DNA of 64,000 bases, from NCBI RefSeq assembly GCF_040500525.1, contig NZ_CP159404.1, forward strand, positions 525,001 through 589,000, given 5' to 3'. Below the pieces are notes generated by a model. The model saw only the letters and a list, made by a program, of their open reading frames with translations, searched no databases and was not told where the DNA came from. This DNA comes from Azospirillum formosense (GTDB lineage Bacteria; Pseudomonadota; Alphaproteobacteria; Azospirillales; Azospirillaceae). Shown here piece after piece: positions 27,205 through 39,911 of this stretch. Every line of letters begins with the position of its first letter. Within the stretch, counting starts at the first letter, position 1. The translations under genes were made by a program, and so were the position numbers.

Positions 27205-27471
27205 TGCACATCTCCGCAGCCAAAACCGTGGATTGAGATCAAGGAGCGGAAAAATCGGACGGAAGCCGTTGCGGCGGCGTGCTGCAAGACGTTAACAACT
27301 TATGGGATTATTGATCGGCTTGACCGATCCGCATTGGATGGTATTGTCAGGCCATATCCGGGAATTCGAACCGGTTGAGGCGCTGATATTCAATCGGAGC
27401 GCGGCATGCCCCCGGCATCGGAACGCCGGACGGAGGCCGCGCTCCATCGTTCCGCTTTGCCGAGGCAGCCC

Positions 27472-28248
27472 ATGCACCGCCTGATGCCGTTTCGCACCCT
27501 CGCGACCCTGTGGCTTGCCGTCCTGCTCTGTATCCCGGCGGCGGTGTCCGCCCGTGCGGACGATATCTACCGGGTGCTGACTTGGAAGATGGCGCCCTAC
27601 GCGATGGTCGACGAGCAGGGCAGGCTGACCGGCTTCGAGGTGGAGATCGCCCGCGCCCTCTGCGACACCATGGGCATCCGCTGCGAGATCACCGCGCTGC
27701 AGTTTCCGGAAGTCCTGGACCTGCTCGACCGCAACGCCGCCGACTTCGCGGTCGCCAGCATCCTGAAAACTCCGGAGCGGATGAAGAAATACCTCTTCAC
27801 CGACCGCCACAAACGGTCCAGCTCCAGCTACATCGGGCGGGCCGGCGGATGGACGCCGGGCGTGGCGCCGGACCTGACCGGCAAGCGCGTCTCCGTGACC
27901 CGCGGATCGAAGCAGTATGATTACCTGACCGCGAAGAACACCGGCTGCACCGTTGTGATCTACGACGACCAGGCGGAAGCGCTGCGCGCCGTCCTTGACG
28001 GGCAGGTCGACCTCGCCCTGGCCCCGACCGCCGTCACCGTCCATCTGCTGACCAGCGCGGAGGGCGAAGAGTTGGAGGTGGTGGGCGACCCGCTGACCGA
28101 GAGCGGGCTGGGCGGCGAGTCGGCCATCGCCCTCCCGCTGGGCCGTGAGGAGCTGCGCGACCGCGTCAACATGGCTCTGCGTGCCATCCTCGCGGACGGG
28201 CGCTACGACGCCATCAGCTCCCGCTTCCTGCCCTTCCGGATGTATTGA
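27472..28248 (+). CDS. Secreted substrate-binding protein, family 3 (first of pair)
   Basis: A 258-aa protein with a Sec signal (about 1-26, ending AVSARA) and an SBP_bac_3 fold: YRVLTWKMAPYAMVDEQGRLTGFEVEIARALC, then DFAVASILKTPERMKKYLF and LAPTAVTVHLL. Ligands of this family include amino acids and organic acids. There is no permease or ATPase gene nearby. The start has GAGG upstream. It is followed after 7 bases by a paralogue and then a hybrid histidine kinase, so it is likely a sensing, not transport, component. Confidence 0.85.
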   Translation: MHRLMPFRTLATLWLAVLLCIPAAVSARADDIYRVLTWKMAPYAMVDEQGRLTGFEVEIARALCDTMGIRCEITALQFPEVLDLLDRNAADFAVASILKTPERMKKYLFTDRHKRSSSSYIGRAGGWTPGVAPDLTGKRVSVTRGSKQYDYLTAKNTGCTVVIYDDQAEALRAVLDGQVDLALAPTAVTVHLLTSAEGEELEVVGDPLTESGLGGESAIALPLGREELRDRVNMALRAILADGRYDAISSRFLPFRMY

Positions 28249-28255
28249 GGCCCCA

Positions 28256-29077
28256 ATGGGTTTCCGCATGCGCCTCCCCACGGCACACGCCCTGCTGACC
28301 GCCGCGGCCCTGCTCGCCGGGCTCGCGCTGCCGCAGCCGGCCGGGGCCGACGCACCGCCACCGGCTGGCCGGCCGCAGCTGCGCATCGTCGTCATCGACC
28401 ATTCCCCACCCTTCAGCGACCGCAACGCCGACGGGCTGCTGGTCGGCTTCAACATCGACTTCGGGCGGGAGCTGTGCCGGTCGCTGGAGGTGGTGTGCAG
28501 CTTCGACGCGGCCCCCTTCAAGCAGATCATCGACGACGTCGCCGCAGGCCGCTACGACATCGGCTTCGGCAATGTCTTGCGCACGCCGGAGCGCGAGCAG
28601 CGGCTCCTGTTCTCCCTTCCTTACTGGCGGTCGAGCACCAGTCTGGTCGGGCGGCGGGGCATGCCGGAGCTGGGCCTGGAGGAGGCGATCCGCAGCCGGC
28701 GCATCGCCGCCATCCGCGGCTCGCGGCAGCACGCCGCCCTGCTCCGTCTCGCCGATGCCGATCCGACGCTGCAGGCCAATCTCATTCCCGTCTCCACGCT
28801 CGACGACTTGTGGGAGGCCATGCGCAGCGGCCGAAGCGAGATGGCCATCGGGCCGACGCTGAACGTGGTGCATTTCCTGCTGTCCGACTCCGGGGACGGT
28901 TTCGAGACCATCGGCACCCCGATGTCGGAGGATGGGCTGGGCGGGACCGTGCACATCGTCTTTCCGCCCGGCCGGCACGACTTGAAGGCGTCGGTGGACC
29001 GGGCGCTGACGGCCCTGCGCAACGACGGCACCTACCAGCGGATCAACCGCACGTACTTCCCCTTCGACATCTATTGA
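28256..29077 (+). CDS. Secreted substrate-binding protein, family 3 (second of pair)
   Basis: A 273-aa paralogue of the preceding protein: signal peptide (about 1-31, ending AGA), [57 protein letters not shown] and a closing PFDIY like the PFRMY of the first protein. ATG 28256 has TGAGG upstream. Periplasmic. The tandem pair recalls the two fused Venus-flytrap domains of BvgS/EvgS kinases, here as free proteins. The hybrid kinase starts 13 bases downstream, so the three genes should be co-transcribed. Confidence 0.85.
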   Translation: MGFRMRLPTAHALLTAAALLAGLALPQPAGADAPPPAGRPQLRIVVIDHSPPFSDRNADGLLVGFNIDFGRELCRSLEVVCSFDAAPFKQIIDDVAAGRYDIGFGNVLRTPEREQRLLFSLPYWRSSTSLVGRRGMPELGLEEAIRSRRIAAIRGSRQHAALLRLADADPTLQANLIPVSTLDDLWEAMRSGRSEMAIGPTLNVVHFLLSDSGDGFETIGTPMSEDGLGGTVHIVFPPGRHDLKASVDRALTALRNDGTYQRINRTYFPFDIY

Positions 29078-29090
29078 ACCGGAACCGGCC

Positions 29091-32123
<3,033 letters not shown>

Positions 32124-32156
32124 ACAGACGCCGGCCCCTCATATCGGAACGAGTTG

Positions 32157-32564
32157 ATGGACATCGCATCGCCAGCACCGGCTCCCGCTGCGCCGAAGGC
32201 CACGATCCTCATCGTGGACGACACGCCGGACAATTTGAAACTGCTCAGCGGCCTGCTGAAGGACAGCTACAAGGTCAAGGTGGCCAACAACGGGCGCAAG
32301 GCGCTGGAGATCGCCGCCGCCTCCCCCGCGCCCGACCTGATCCTGTTGGACGTGGTCATGCCGGAGATGGACGGCTACGAGGTCTGCGCCGCCTTGAAGG
32401 AGGCGCCGGGAACCCGCAACATCCCCGTGATCTTCCTGACCGGCCGCGCCGATGAGTCCGACCGGGAGCGCGGCTTCGCCCTGGGGGCGGTGGATTACAT
32501 CGCCAAGCCGGTCGATCCGCCGGCGGTGCTGCAGCGGGTCGCCGCGCGCCTTCCGGTGCCCTGA
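32157..32564 (+). CDS. Stand-alone REC response regulator
   Basis: A 135-aa single-domain protein: [15 protein letters not shown], acceptor D65 in LILLDVVMPEMDG, a conserved Thr in IFLTGRADE and a Lys in YIAKPVDPP. It has no output domain, so it passes phosphate or acts by protein contact. ATG 32157, with GGAACGAG ahead, lies 33 bases after the hybrid kinase stop and is probably co-transcribed with it. Its REC sequence is close to that of the convergent REC-HK gene. Confidence 0.88.
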   Translation: MDIASPAPAPAAPKATILIVDDTPDNLKLLSGLLKDSYKVKVANNGRKALEIAAASPAPDLILLDVVMPEMDGYEVCAALKEAPGTRNIPVIFLTGRADESDRERGFALGAVDYIAKPVDPPAVLQRVAARLPVP

Positions 32565-32606
32565 CCGCAGCCACCCCCCTGCCCGCCGCGATACGGAGGA
32601 CCGGCC

Positions 32607-33836
32607 TCAAGCCGGTGCTTCCGCTGGGGTGGACACCCGCCGCGGCATCCGCACGACGAAGGTGGCGCCGCCGCCGGGCAGGCTCTCCACATCGATGGTC
32701 CCCTGAAGCACCTGATGGACGAGGTTGAAGGCGACGTAGAGCCCCAGCCCCGGAAACTCGATGCCCCGGCGGGTGGTGAAGAAGGGGTCGAACAGCTTGG
32801 GCAGATGCTCCGGATCGATCCCCTTGCCGTCATCCGACAGACGCAACTCCACCCAGTCCCCATCCCGCGGCGTCACCGACAGGGCGACCCGCCCGCATTG
32901 ACCGGGGCGGAAGGCGTGGGCCACGGCGTTGCGGATCAGGATGGACAGAACCTCCGACAGCGGGCCGGGATGGCTGTCGATGGTCAGGCCGGCGGGACAG
33001 GTCACGGTAAGGCTGTGCCCGGCCTCGCGCAGGTGGGGGTCGAGCCCGAACAGCGCGTCGGACAGATAGTCCTTGAGGTCGAACACCCGCCGCTCCGACC
33101 CGGCGCGGTCCACCACCACCTGCTTGAAGCTCTGGATCAGGTTGGCGGTGCGCACGATGTTGGTGGTGACCAGCAACGCCCCTTCCCGCGCGTTCTCCAG
33201 GAAGCGGGCAAGATCGGACTTGCGGATCGCCCCGCTCTGGAACTGCGAGGCCAGCGATTCGACCAGCGCGGAGAGATGCGACACCGCGGTCAGGGCCACC
33301 CCGATCGGCGTGTTGATCTCATGCGCGACGCCGGACACCAGCAGGCCCAGCGCCGCCATCTTCTCCGTCTGGATCAGGTGCTGCTGCGTCTCCTCCAGCC
33401 GGCTGTGGGCGGCCCGCACCTCCTCGACGGTGGCCCGCAGCGAGTCGGCGGTGGCCTTCAGCGACAGGTGGTTCTTCACCCGCGCCAGGACGATGGGGGG
33501 GCTGATCGGCTTGCTGATGTAGTCGACGGCGCCCAGATCCAGACCGAACTTCTCATCCTCCACCGAGGTGCGCGCGGTGAGGAAGATCACGGGAACGTCG
33601 CGGGTCCGCGGATCGGCCTTGAGGCGGCGGCACACCTCGTAGCCGTCCATGCTCGGCATCATGACGTCGAGCAGGATCAGGTCCGGAGGCTGGTCGGAAA
33701 AGGCGATGCGCAGAGCGGCATCGCCGTTGTTCACGGTCTTGACCGCATAAATGGATTTCAGGTGGCTGCTCAGCAGCGACAGGTTGTCGGCGGTGTCATC
33801 CACGATGAGAATCGTCGCCTTCGTCGGTGCTCCCAT
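32607..33836 (-). CDS. REC-histidine kinase (soluble hybrid)
   Basis: A 409-aa cytoplasmic protein. The N-terminal REC (acceptor D57 in [13 protein letters not shown]) is joined by a coiled linker (about 125-160) to a HisKA-like domain (H172 in [19 protein letters not shown]) and an HATPase ([24 protein letters not shown]). ATG 33836 has AGGAAGGGG upstream. A REC ahead of a kinase suggests its activity is set by phosphate input from another kinase. It converges with the lone REC gene, and the similar receiver domains point to one network. Confidence 0.88.
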   Translation of the reverse strand: MGAPTKATILIVDDTADNLSLLSSHLKSIYAVKTVNNGDAALRIAFSDQPPDLILLDVMMPSMDGYEVCRRLKADPRTRDVPVIFLTARTSVEDEKFGLDLGAVDYISKPISPPIVLARVKNHLSLKATADSLRATVEEVRAAHSRLEETQQHLIQTEKMAALGLLVSGVAHEINTPIGVALTAVSHLSALVESLASQFQSGAIRKSDLARFLENAREGALLVTTNIVRTANLIQSFKQVVVDRAGSERRVFDLKDYLSDALFGLDPHLREAGHSLTVTCPAGLTIDSHPGPLSEVLSILIRNAVAHAFRPGQCGRVALSVTPRDGDWVELRLSDDGKGIDPEHLPKLFDPFFTTRRGIEFPGLGLYVAFNLVHQVLQGTIDVESLPGGGATFVVRMPRRVSTPAEAPA

Positions 33837-34226
33837 ATCCGCCCCTTCCTCTTGCGGCGGAAAAGACGATGCGGCGCTCCCCCGCTTGGGGGCACCGGCC
33901 ACAACCAGCGCTTCTCCAGCCTGCAGAAACACCCTCGTCCGCCAAAAGGGACCTTACAACGCGATTTTTTATCATCAAAGACAATTTATCGGCGATCGAA
34001 TGGCGGAACACTCTCCCTTTGGATCATTATATGACAAAAAAACAACCAAATTTTGCACATTGCCCGAATTTGCGGACCGCCGCATCGCGCCGGGGAACCG
34101 GCCGGCGCCCGTCGGCGTTTCCGTGTCCGCGGGCGGCGGCGGGGGCGCGAAAAAGTGGTAGCCCGCCCTCACCCGTCAAACTGTCACTGACCGCTCGTAT
34201 AGTCCGTCCAACTTTGGAAATGCCTC
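33837..34226. other. Divergent intergenic region with an AT-rich core
   Basis: About 390 bases between the REC-HK start and the Cys4 mini-protein. The middle (about 33950-34070) is much richer in A+T than its surroundings and probably holds the divergent promoters. I see no clear operator or RNA gene. Confidence 0.45.
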
Positions 34227-34484
34227 GTGAATCCAGCCATGCCGACGCCGACACACTCCCGAATGATCCAGTCCGCCGCCACACCGAAGCTGCATTGCGC
34301 CTGCTGCGGGCGTCCGTTCACCCGCGCCTCCGGCCGCGGCCCCGCCCCGCTCTACTGCTCGGCGGACTGCCGGACGCAGATCCGCATCCGCCAGCGTGTC
34401 TGGTCGAGCCGGCCCGGCTACGCCGTTGCGAACGGCACGGCCAACCACCGCCCCACCCTGTTCGAGACGGCCTGCGCATCATGA
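34227..34484 (+). CDS. Small Cys4 zinc-ribbon-like protein
   Basis: An 85-aa basic protein with a CACCGRPF ... YCSADCRTQIR pattern: two Cys pairs about 17 residues apart, as in small zinc ribbons. GTG 34227 (GGAA upstream) is the preferred start; ATG 34239 is possible. It is real rather than a chance frame because its stop TGA (34482-34484) overlaps the next gene's ATG (34481) and the Cys pattern is coherent. Function unknown; nucleic-acid or protein binding is possible. Confidence 0.6.
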   Translation: MNPAMPTPTHSRMIQSAATPKLHCACCGRPFTRASGRGPAPLYCSADCRTQIRIRQRVWSSRPGYAVANGTANHRPTLFETACAS

Positions 34485-34918
34485 TGAAGCTGGTGATCCA
34501 CGACCGCCATTCCGCCGCCGGGCTGATCCTGCCGGAGGTCGGCCACATGCGCGACGTCGTGCGCGCCCTGCGCGGGCTGGAGACGGTGGACAGCGCGTCG
34601 GTGCTTCTGGAGGCCTTCGCGCGGCGCTGCCTGGAGGCCGGCGTGGCCTTCGATTCGACGGACCCGCTGACCGCCTGCTCCTTCTGCACCCATCTGGTGG
34701 AGGTGGAGGTCCATGCGGAGGACGGGGCGGCGCCCGTCCAGTTCGTCCGGCTCTACGACCGCGACGCCGACGGCATCCTCTGCCGCCGCCATCACGGCAC
34801 CCTTCACGCGGTGGCCCGGCAGTTGCGGTGCGAGGACGGCGTGCCCTTCCTCACCCTGCCGGCCATCGCCGCCAAAACGGCGGCCTTCACGGCGGCCTTC
34901 CCGCCGCGCCCGCTCTGA
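34481..34918 (+). CDS. Small protein of unknown function, family member 2 (paralogue of 7710-8120)
   Basis: A 145-aa soluble protein beginning MMKLVIHDRHSAAGL. It shares with the protein at 7710-8120 the KLVI.D, AAGL, SAS, RCL, DPL, C..TH.VE and DG..CRRxH positions, so the two are clear paralogues. Translation is coupled to the Cys4 protein through an ATGA overlap. Conserved Cys and His are the only candidate functional residues. No known family comes to mind. Confidence 0.75.
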   Translation: MMKLVIHDRHSAAGLILPEVGHMRDVVRALRGLETVDSASVLLEAFARRCLEAGVAFDSTDPLTACSFCTHLVEVEVHAEDGAAPVQFVRLYDRDADGILCRRHHGTLHAVARQLRCEDGVPFLTLPAIAAKTAAFTAAFPPRPL

Positions 34919-34944
34919 CCGGGCAGACGCGGACGGGAGCACGA

Positions 34945-34976
34945 CCCGTTACGGCATGTGCCCGTTACGGCATGTA
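34945..34976. repeat. 16-bp tandem duplication over the SDR stop codon
   Basis: CCCGTTACGGCATGTG at 34945-34960 is repeated at 34961-34976 with one change. The second copy contains the last codons and the TAA stop (34965-34967) of the leftward dehydrogenase; the first lies just past it. Confidence 0.8.
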
Positions 34977-35741
34977 CTGGCCGCCGTTGACGTCGAGCAC
35001 CTGCCCGGTGATGTAGCCGCTGCAGGCGTGCGACGCGAAGAACAGGAAGGTCGGGGCGCACTCTTCCGGACGGCCGAAGCGGCCCATCGGGAAGCCGGAG
35101 CCGATGCGCGCCTTGGTGTCCTCGTCCTTGTCGGCGTGGAAGGCGGTGTCGAAGGTGCCCGGCGACACCATGTTGAAGCGGATGCCGTCCTTGGTGTGGA
35201 AAGCCACCCAGTTCTTCTGGATGTTGTGCAGCCAAGCCTTGGCCGCGCCGTACAGACCGGCGCCCGGACCGCCGCCGGTGTAGCCGGCGACCGAGCCGAC
35301 CGAGATCACCGACGAGGTGGTGCCGTTCTGCGCCGCTGCGGCCTTCAGGTGCGGCAGGGCGTGCTTGGTCACCATCAGCGCGGAGCGGGCGTTCAGGTCG
35401 GTCACCGCGTCGAAGAAGGCGTCGTCGATCTCCGGCAGCGGCTTGCGCGCGACCAGGCCGCCCGCGTTGTTGACGAGCACATCGATGCCGCCGAAGCGCT
35501 CCACGAAGGCCTCGACCAGCGTGCCGCACGCCGCGCTGTCCGACACGTCGGCCTGCAGGAAGACGACCTCGCCGCCCAGCCCGTTCAGACGGGCCAGCGT
35601 GGCCTCCAGGTCCGCCGGGACGCGGCGGCCGTTCATGGCGACCTTGGCGCCGGCGCGGGCGAACGCCTCCACCGCCGCCAGGCCGATGCCCTGCGTGGAG
35701 CCGGTGATCAGAACGCGCTTGCCCTTCAGATCGTCAAACAT
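34965..35741 (-). CDS. SDR-family sugar dehydrogenase (galactose/arabinose-type)
   Basis: A 258-aa classical short-chain dehydrogenase: nucleotide site TGSTQGIG (about 12-19), NNAGG, a catalytic Ser in ISVGSVAGY, and the Y-x3-K in LYGAAKAW, ending in GQVLDVNGGQYMP. GAGG lies 6 bases before ATG 35741. It is last in the leftward operon after a lactonase, so the natural role is oxidation of an aldose to its lactone with NAD(P). In a De Ley-Doudoroff-type route the sugar would be galactose or similar, but the substrate is inferred. Confidence 0.82.
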   Translation of the reverse strand: MFDDLKGKRVLITGSTQGIGLAAVEAFARAGAKVAMNGRRVPADLEATLARLNGLGGEVVFLQADVSDSAACGTLVEAFVERFGGIDVLVNNAGGLVARKPLPEIDDAFFDAVTDLNARSALMVTKHALPHLKAAAAQNGTTSSVISVGSVAGYTGGGPGAGLYGAAKAWLHNIQKNWVAFHTKDGIRFNMVSPGTFDTAFHADKDEDTKARIGSGFPMGRFGRPEECAPTFLFFASHACSGYITGQVLDVNGGQYMP

Positions 35742-35779
35742 TCCTTGCCTCTCGTGTCTTGGTGTCGTTTTGGCCCGGC

Positions 35780-36694
35780 TCAATCGGCCAGGCGGGGTTC
35801 CGGCAGGCCCTGGGCGCCGGGGTCGAACATCAGGACGCGCCCGCCATGCGGGTCCTCGGCGAGGTCCGCCGGCCCGCGGCTGAGCGAGGTGACCAGCATC
35901 GTCCGCAGGTCCGGCCCACCGAAGGCGCACATGGTCGGCTTGCGCATCGGCACCTCGATGCGGCGGTCGAGGTCGCCGTTCGGGGTGAAGCGCTTGATGC
36001 AGCCCTCGTCCAGGCAGCAGATCCAGTAGCAGCCGTCGACGTCCACCGCGGCGCCGTCGGGACGCCCGACCATCGACCGCATGTCGACGAAGGGGCGGCG
36101 GTTGGCGGCGGTGCCGGTGTCCGTGTCGTAGTCCCAGGCCCAGACCATCCGCACGTCGCGGTGGCTGTCGGACGCGTAGAGCGTGCGCCCGTCCGGGCTG
36201 AAGGCGGAGCCGTTGGGGATGATGTAGCCGCCGGTCCCGGTTTCCGTCAGCCCGTCGGCCCGCGTGAAGCGGTGCCACAGGCCGGAGGAGTCGCCCTGGC
36301 TGATGTCCATGACCATGCTGGACAGCCAGAACCGCCCCTGCCGGTCGCAGCGCCCGTCGTTGAAGCGCATGCCCTCCTTGGGGAAGCGGTGGGTGGCGAG
36401 GGCAGTGACCACCGCCTCCCCGCCCTCGCCCGGCAGGTCCACGTCGAAGACGCCGGTCTCGCAGGCGCAGACCACGCCGCCGTCCGGACGCAGGACGAGG
36501 CTGCCGATCATCTCCGGCAGGGTCCAGCGGCGGTGGGCGCCGCTGGAGGGGTCGAGCCGGTGGATGGTCCGCGCCGGAATGTCGATCCAGGTCCACGAGC
36601 CCCGGTCGGCGTCCCAGACCGGATTCTCGCCGGTGCCGTTGCGCAGTTCGGGATCGAAGACGGCTTCCAGGCCGATGCGGGTCACGGCCGTCAT
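35780..36694 (-). CDS. SMP-30/gluconolactonase-family lactonase
   Basis: A 304-aa six-bladed beta-propeller of the SMP-30/regucalcin type. Metal-site residues appear in GTGENPVWD (Glu), EGMRFNDGRCDRQGRFW (Asn) and LYASDSHRD (Asp). It hydrolyses sugar lactones to aldonates. Its ATG overlaps the tctA stop (ATGA, 36691-36694). Placed between the TTT transporter and an SDR dehydrogenase, it likely opens the lactone made by that dehydrogenase, probably galactonolactone. Confidence 0.87.
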   Translation of the reverse strand: MTAVTRIGLEAVFDPELRNGTGENPVWDADRGSWTWIDIPARTIHRLDPSSGAHRRWTLPEMIGSLVLRPDGGVVCACETGVFDVDLPGEGGEAVVTALATHRFPKEGMRFNDGRCDRQGRFWLSSMVMDISQGDSSGLWHRFTRADGLTETGTGGYIIPNGSAFSPDGRTLYASDSHRDVRMVWAWDYDTDTGTAANRRPFVDMRSMVGRPDGAAVDVDGCYWICCLDEGCIKRFTPNGDLDRRIEVPMRKPTMCAFGGPDLRTMLVTSLSRGPADLAEDPHGGRVLMFDPGAQGLPEPRLAD

Positions 36695-38235
36695 TCCGGG
36701 GTCCCCATGCGGCTGCTCCCGGCGGCCGGGTTGATCGTCGTCGGTCCACCGGACGAGCGCTCCGCCCACAGGCGGCGCAGCAGCGGAAGCATCAGCGTCA
36801 GGATCGCGATGGTCAGCAGGACCGCGGTGATCGGGCGGGTGTAGAGGAAGTCGTAGCTGCCGTTGGACAGCGACAGCGCGCGGCGGAAGTTCGCCTCGGC
36901 CATCGGCCCCATGATGAGGGCGAGCACGACGGGCGAGGCCGGGAAGTCCCACTTCTGCATGAAGTAGCCGACGACGCCGGCGGCCAGCATGATCCAGATG
37001 TCGAACAGGCTGTTGTTGATGGCGTAGGTGCCGACGATGCAGAGCGCCAGGATGAACGGCGTCAGCACCGACTTCGGCATCTGCAGGATGCGCCCCATGA
37101 AGCGCAGCGAGCCGAGGCCGACCACCAGCATCATCACGTAGCAGACCAGCATGCCGGCGAACAGCGTGAAGACCAGATCGGCGTGGTCCTTGAACAGCAG
37201 CGGGCCGGGCTGCAGCCCCTGGAGCGTCAGGGCACCCAGCATCACGGCGGTCACCGCGTCGCCGGGAATGCCCAGCGTCAGCATGGTCAGCAGCGCGCCG
37301 CCGGTGCAGCCGTTGGCGCCGGATTCGCAGGCGGCGACGGCGCCCAGCTCGCCCTTGCCGTAATTCTCCGGCGTCTTGCTGAAGCGCTTGGCCTCGTTGT
37401 AGGCGACGAAGGCGGCGATGTCGGCGCCGGCGCCGGGGATCATGCCGATGACGATGCCGAGGCCCGAGGAGCGCGCGATGTTGCCGATCTGGCGGCGGAA
37501 CATGTGCCAGGGCGGAATGATGCGGTCCAGCGCCGCGGCCATGCCGGCGCGGACCTGCGGGTCCTCCAGCGACTTGAAGGCTTCGGCGGCGGCGAACAGG
37601 CCGATCATCACCGGGATGAAGGGCACGTTGAACAGCTCGGTGTAGCCGCCGGTGTAGCGCGGGAAGCCGCCCATCGGGTCGAGCCCGACGGTCGCCAGCA
37701 GCAGGCCGAGGAAGCCGGAGATCAAGCCCTTGATGACCGACACGCCGGAGATGCTGGCGATGATCGACAGGCCGAAGACGGCGAGCGCGAAGGACTCAGA
37801 CGCGCTGAACTCCAGGGCGAAGCGCGCCAGCACCGGGGCCAGGAAAATCAGCACGAAGACGCTGGCCGTGCCGCCCAGGAAGGACGAGAAGGTGGCGGTG
37901 CCCAGCGCGATGCCGGCCTGTCCCTTCTTGGTCAGCTCGTAGCCGTCGATGGCGGTGGCGGCGGCCGCCGGAGTGCCGGGGATCTTGAGCAGGATGGCCG
38001 TGACCGACCCGCCGTAGATGCCGCCGAAGAAGACGCCGGAAATCATCAGCAGACCCGACAGCGGGTCCATGCCGAAGGTGAAGGGCAGCAGGATGGCGAC
38101 GCCCATGGTGGCCGTCAGGCCGGGCAGCGCGCCGATGATGATGCCCAGCGTGACGCCCACGAGCGCCAGCAGCAGGGCCATCGGTTGGGCGAGCAGGGTC
38201 TGCGCGCCCTTGAGAAGCATATCGAGTTCGTACAT
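36691..38235 (-). CDS. tctA: Tripartite tricarboxylate transporter large permease TctA
   Basis: A 514-aa membrane protein with about 12 hydrophobic segments and the TctA signatures GALPGLTATMGVAILLPFTFGM (early, about 35) and IPGAGADIAAFVAYNEAKR (mid-protein). It is the main permease of TTT family uptake, working with TctB and the periplasmic TctC. The setting among aldonate genes suggests a sugar acid rather than citrate as substrate. It is coupled to the downstream lactonase by a 4-base overlap. Confidence 0.93.
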   Translation of the reverse strand: MYELDMLLKGAQTLLAQPMALLLALVGVTLGIIIGALPGLTATMGVAILLPFTFGMDPLSGLLMISGVFFGGIYGGSVTAILLKIPGTPAAAATAIDGYELTKKGQAGIALGTATFSSFLGGTASVFVLIFLAPVLARFALEFSASESFALAVFGLSIIASISGVSVIKGLISGFLGLLLATVGLDPMGGFPRYTGGYTELFNVPFIPVMIGLFAAAEAFKSLEDPQVRAGMAAALDRIIPPWHMFRRQIGNIARSSGLGIVIGMIPGAGADIAAFVAYNEAKRFSKTPENYGKGELGAVAACESGANGCTGGALLTMLTLGIPGDAVTAVMLGALTLQGLQPGPLLFKDHADLVFTLFAGMLVCYVMMLVVGLGSLRFMGRILQMPKSVLTPFILALCIVGTYAINNSLFDIWIMLAAGVVGYFMQKWDFPASPVVLALIMGPMAEANFRRALSLSNGSYDFLYTRPITAVLLTIAILTLMLPLLRRLWAERSSGGPTTINPAAGSSRMGTPE

Positions 38236-38283
38236 CTCACACCTCCGCTGGCGGGGTGTTGCGGCGGGCCGGGACGGTCGGGG

Positions 38284-38796
38284 TCATTCGAACAGGCTCC
38301 CGGTCGGCAGCGGCACGTTCAGCGCGTAGACGAAGGCGACGTCGATCAGGACGGTCAGCCCGACGGCCAGCACGGCGTTCATGATCAGGTTGCGCCGGCC
38401 CATCAGCCACATCAGCGCGAACAGGTAGGGCACCGTCGCGACCATGTAGCCGACATGCTCCATGCCGAACAGGCACAGCGCGGTCAGGGCGATGCCGATG
38501 GCCACGGTGCCGTAGCTGGCCTTGGGTTCGGCCTGCGCCGGATCGTCCGGGGGAGCGGCCGGCGCCCGCAACGTGTTGAAGACCAGGATCGCGCAGAGCA
38601 CCAGCAGGGCGACCGCGAAGATGATGGGGAAACGGGCGGGGCCGACGTCGGTCTCCAGCATGGTCGGCGGGAAATCACCCGCGACGATGATGGCGGCGAC
38701 CGCGACGGCCATGACCAGGACGGCGATGACCAGCGTGGCAAGGCGGTCCTGCGGGCGCAGGCCGGCCTTGCCGCCCGGAGCGGGAGCGTTGCTCAT
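38284..38796 (-). CDS. tctB: Tripartite tricarboxylate transporter small subunit TctB
   Basis: A 170-aa protein with four hydrophobic segments, the usual TctB size and topology (DRLATLVIAVLVMAVAVAAI near the start). It completes the inner-membrane part of the TTT system with TctA. Sequence conservation in TctB is low, so position between tctC and tctA is part of the evidence. GGAG lies ahead of the ATG. Confidence 0.88.
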   Translation of the reverse strand: MSNAPAPGGKAGLRPQDRLATLVIAVLVMAVAVAAIIVAGDFPPTMLETDVGPARFPIIFAVALLVLCAILVFNTLRAPAAPPDDPAQAEPKASYGTVAIGIALTALCLFGMEHVGYMVATVPYLFALMWLMGRRNLIMNAVLAVGLTVLIDVAFVYALNVPLPTGSLFE

Positions 38797-38873
38797 AATG
38801 GAATCTCCTTCGGACGCCCGGCGGCCCGAAGGCCGCCGGGGACACGCCGGGGATGCGGCTTACGTGAAGCGGC

Positions 38874-39839
38874 TTACTTGGCGAGGCCGATCTGCTTCAT
38901 CAGCGTCTTGAACATCTCGGCGTCCTTCTCCATGGCCACCTTGTACTCAGGGCCGTCGAGATAGGCGTAGCTGAGGTTCATCTTGGTCAGCTGGTCGCGG
39001 AAAGCCTGCTCCTCGACCGCCTTCTTGGAGGCGGCGCGCAGCGTCTCGACAACGTTCGCCGGGGTCTTCTTCGGAACGACGATGCCGCGCCAGGTGGCGA
39101 CCGTCACGTCGATGCCCTTCTCCTTCAGCGTCGGGGCGTCCGGGAACGCCTTGGAGCGCTGGTCGTCCATCACGGCCAGGATGCGCAGCGTGCCGGCGGC
39201 GACGTGGCTGGACACCTCGGCCGGGCTGACGCTGACCGCCTCGATGTGGTTGCCGAGAAGCGCCGTGACCGCCGGGTTGGCGCCGTCATAGGGGATGTGG
39301 CTGAACTTCAGTCCGGACTTGGTCGCCAGGGCCTCGGCGGCGAGGTGCCAGATGGCGCCGGTGCCGGAGTTGCCGATGCGCACCTTGCCCGGGTTCTCCT
39401 TGGCGTAGGCCAGGAACTCCTCGATGGTCTTCCACGGCGCGTTGGCGTTGACCGTGATGGCGCTCGGCTCCGCGTTCAGGCGGGCGATCGGGGTGAAATC
39501 CTCGACCGTGAAGCGGGCAACGCCGAGGTTCGGCAGGGTGGTGATCTCCACGGTGCCCATGCCGATGCGGTAGCCGTCCGGACGGGCGGCCATGATCTCC
39601 GACAGGCCGACGGCGCCGCCGCCGCCGGTCTTGTTCACCACGCCGACCGACTGCGGCAGGTGACGGTTCACGGCGTCCGCGTAGGCGCGGGCCACGAGAT
39701 CGGTGCCGCCGCCGGCGGCGTACGGAACGATCAGCTCGATCGCCTTGGTCGGGTACTCGGCGGCCTGCACGGCGACCATCATGGTGGCGGAGGTCAGCGC
39801 GCCGACGACGGCGCCGGTGACGAAACGATAGCCCTTCAT
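38874..39839 (-). CDS. tctC: Tripartite tricarboxylate transporter substrate-binding protein TctC
   Basis: A 321-aa periplasmic protein with a signal peptide (about 1-26, ending VQA) and the Bug/TctC family text: YPTKAIELIVPYAAGGGTDLVAR, NKTGGGGAVGLSEIMAARPDGYRIG and IGNSGTGAIWHLAAEAL. These proteins bind carboxylates through two beta-strand loops. It precedes tctB/tctA and follows the aldolase, giving the system its specificity, probably an aldonate such as galactonate. Confidence 0.92.
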   Translation of the reverse strand: MKGYRFVTGAVVGALTSATMMVAVQAAEYPTKAIELIVPYAAGGGTDLVARAYADAVNRHLPQSVGVVNKTGGGGAVGLSEIMAARPDGYRIGMGTVEITTLPNLGVARFTVEDFTPIARLNAEPSAITVNANAPWKTIEEFLAYAKENPGKVRIGNSGTGAIWHLAAEALATKSGLKFSHIPYDGANPAVTALLGNHIEAVSVSPAEVSSHVAAGTLRILAVMDDQRSKAFPDAPTLKEKGIDVTVATWRGIVVPKKTPANVVETLRAASKKAVEEQAFRDQLTKMNLSYAYLDGPEYKVAMEKDAEMFKTLMKQIGLAK

Positions 39840-39911
39840 GAACGTTCTCCCTGGAAAATTGCTTGTGGTGGTGAGAGGGAAAAGAAACGACCCGCCGTTG
39901 CCGTGAAGCGG

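Noticed and set aside
27313-27329. GATCGG-CTTGA-CCGATC hairpin after the PAS chemoreceptor as its terminator
   Set aside because: Short stem, no T-run and more than 100 bases past the stop; left unassigned.
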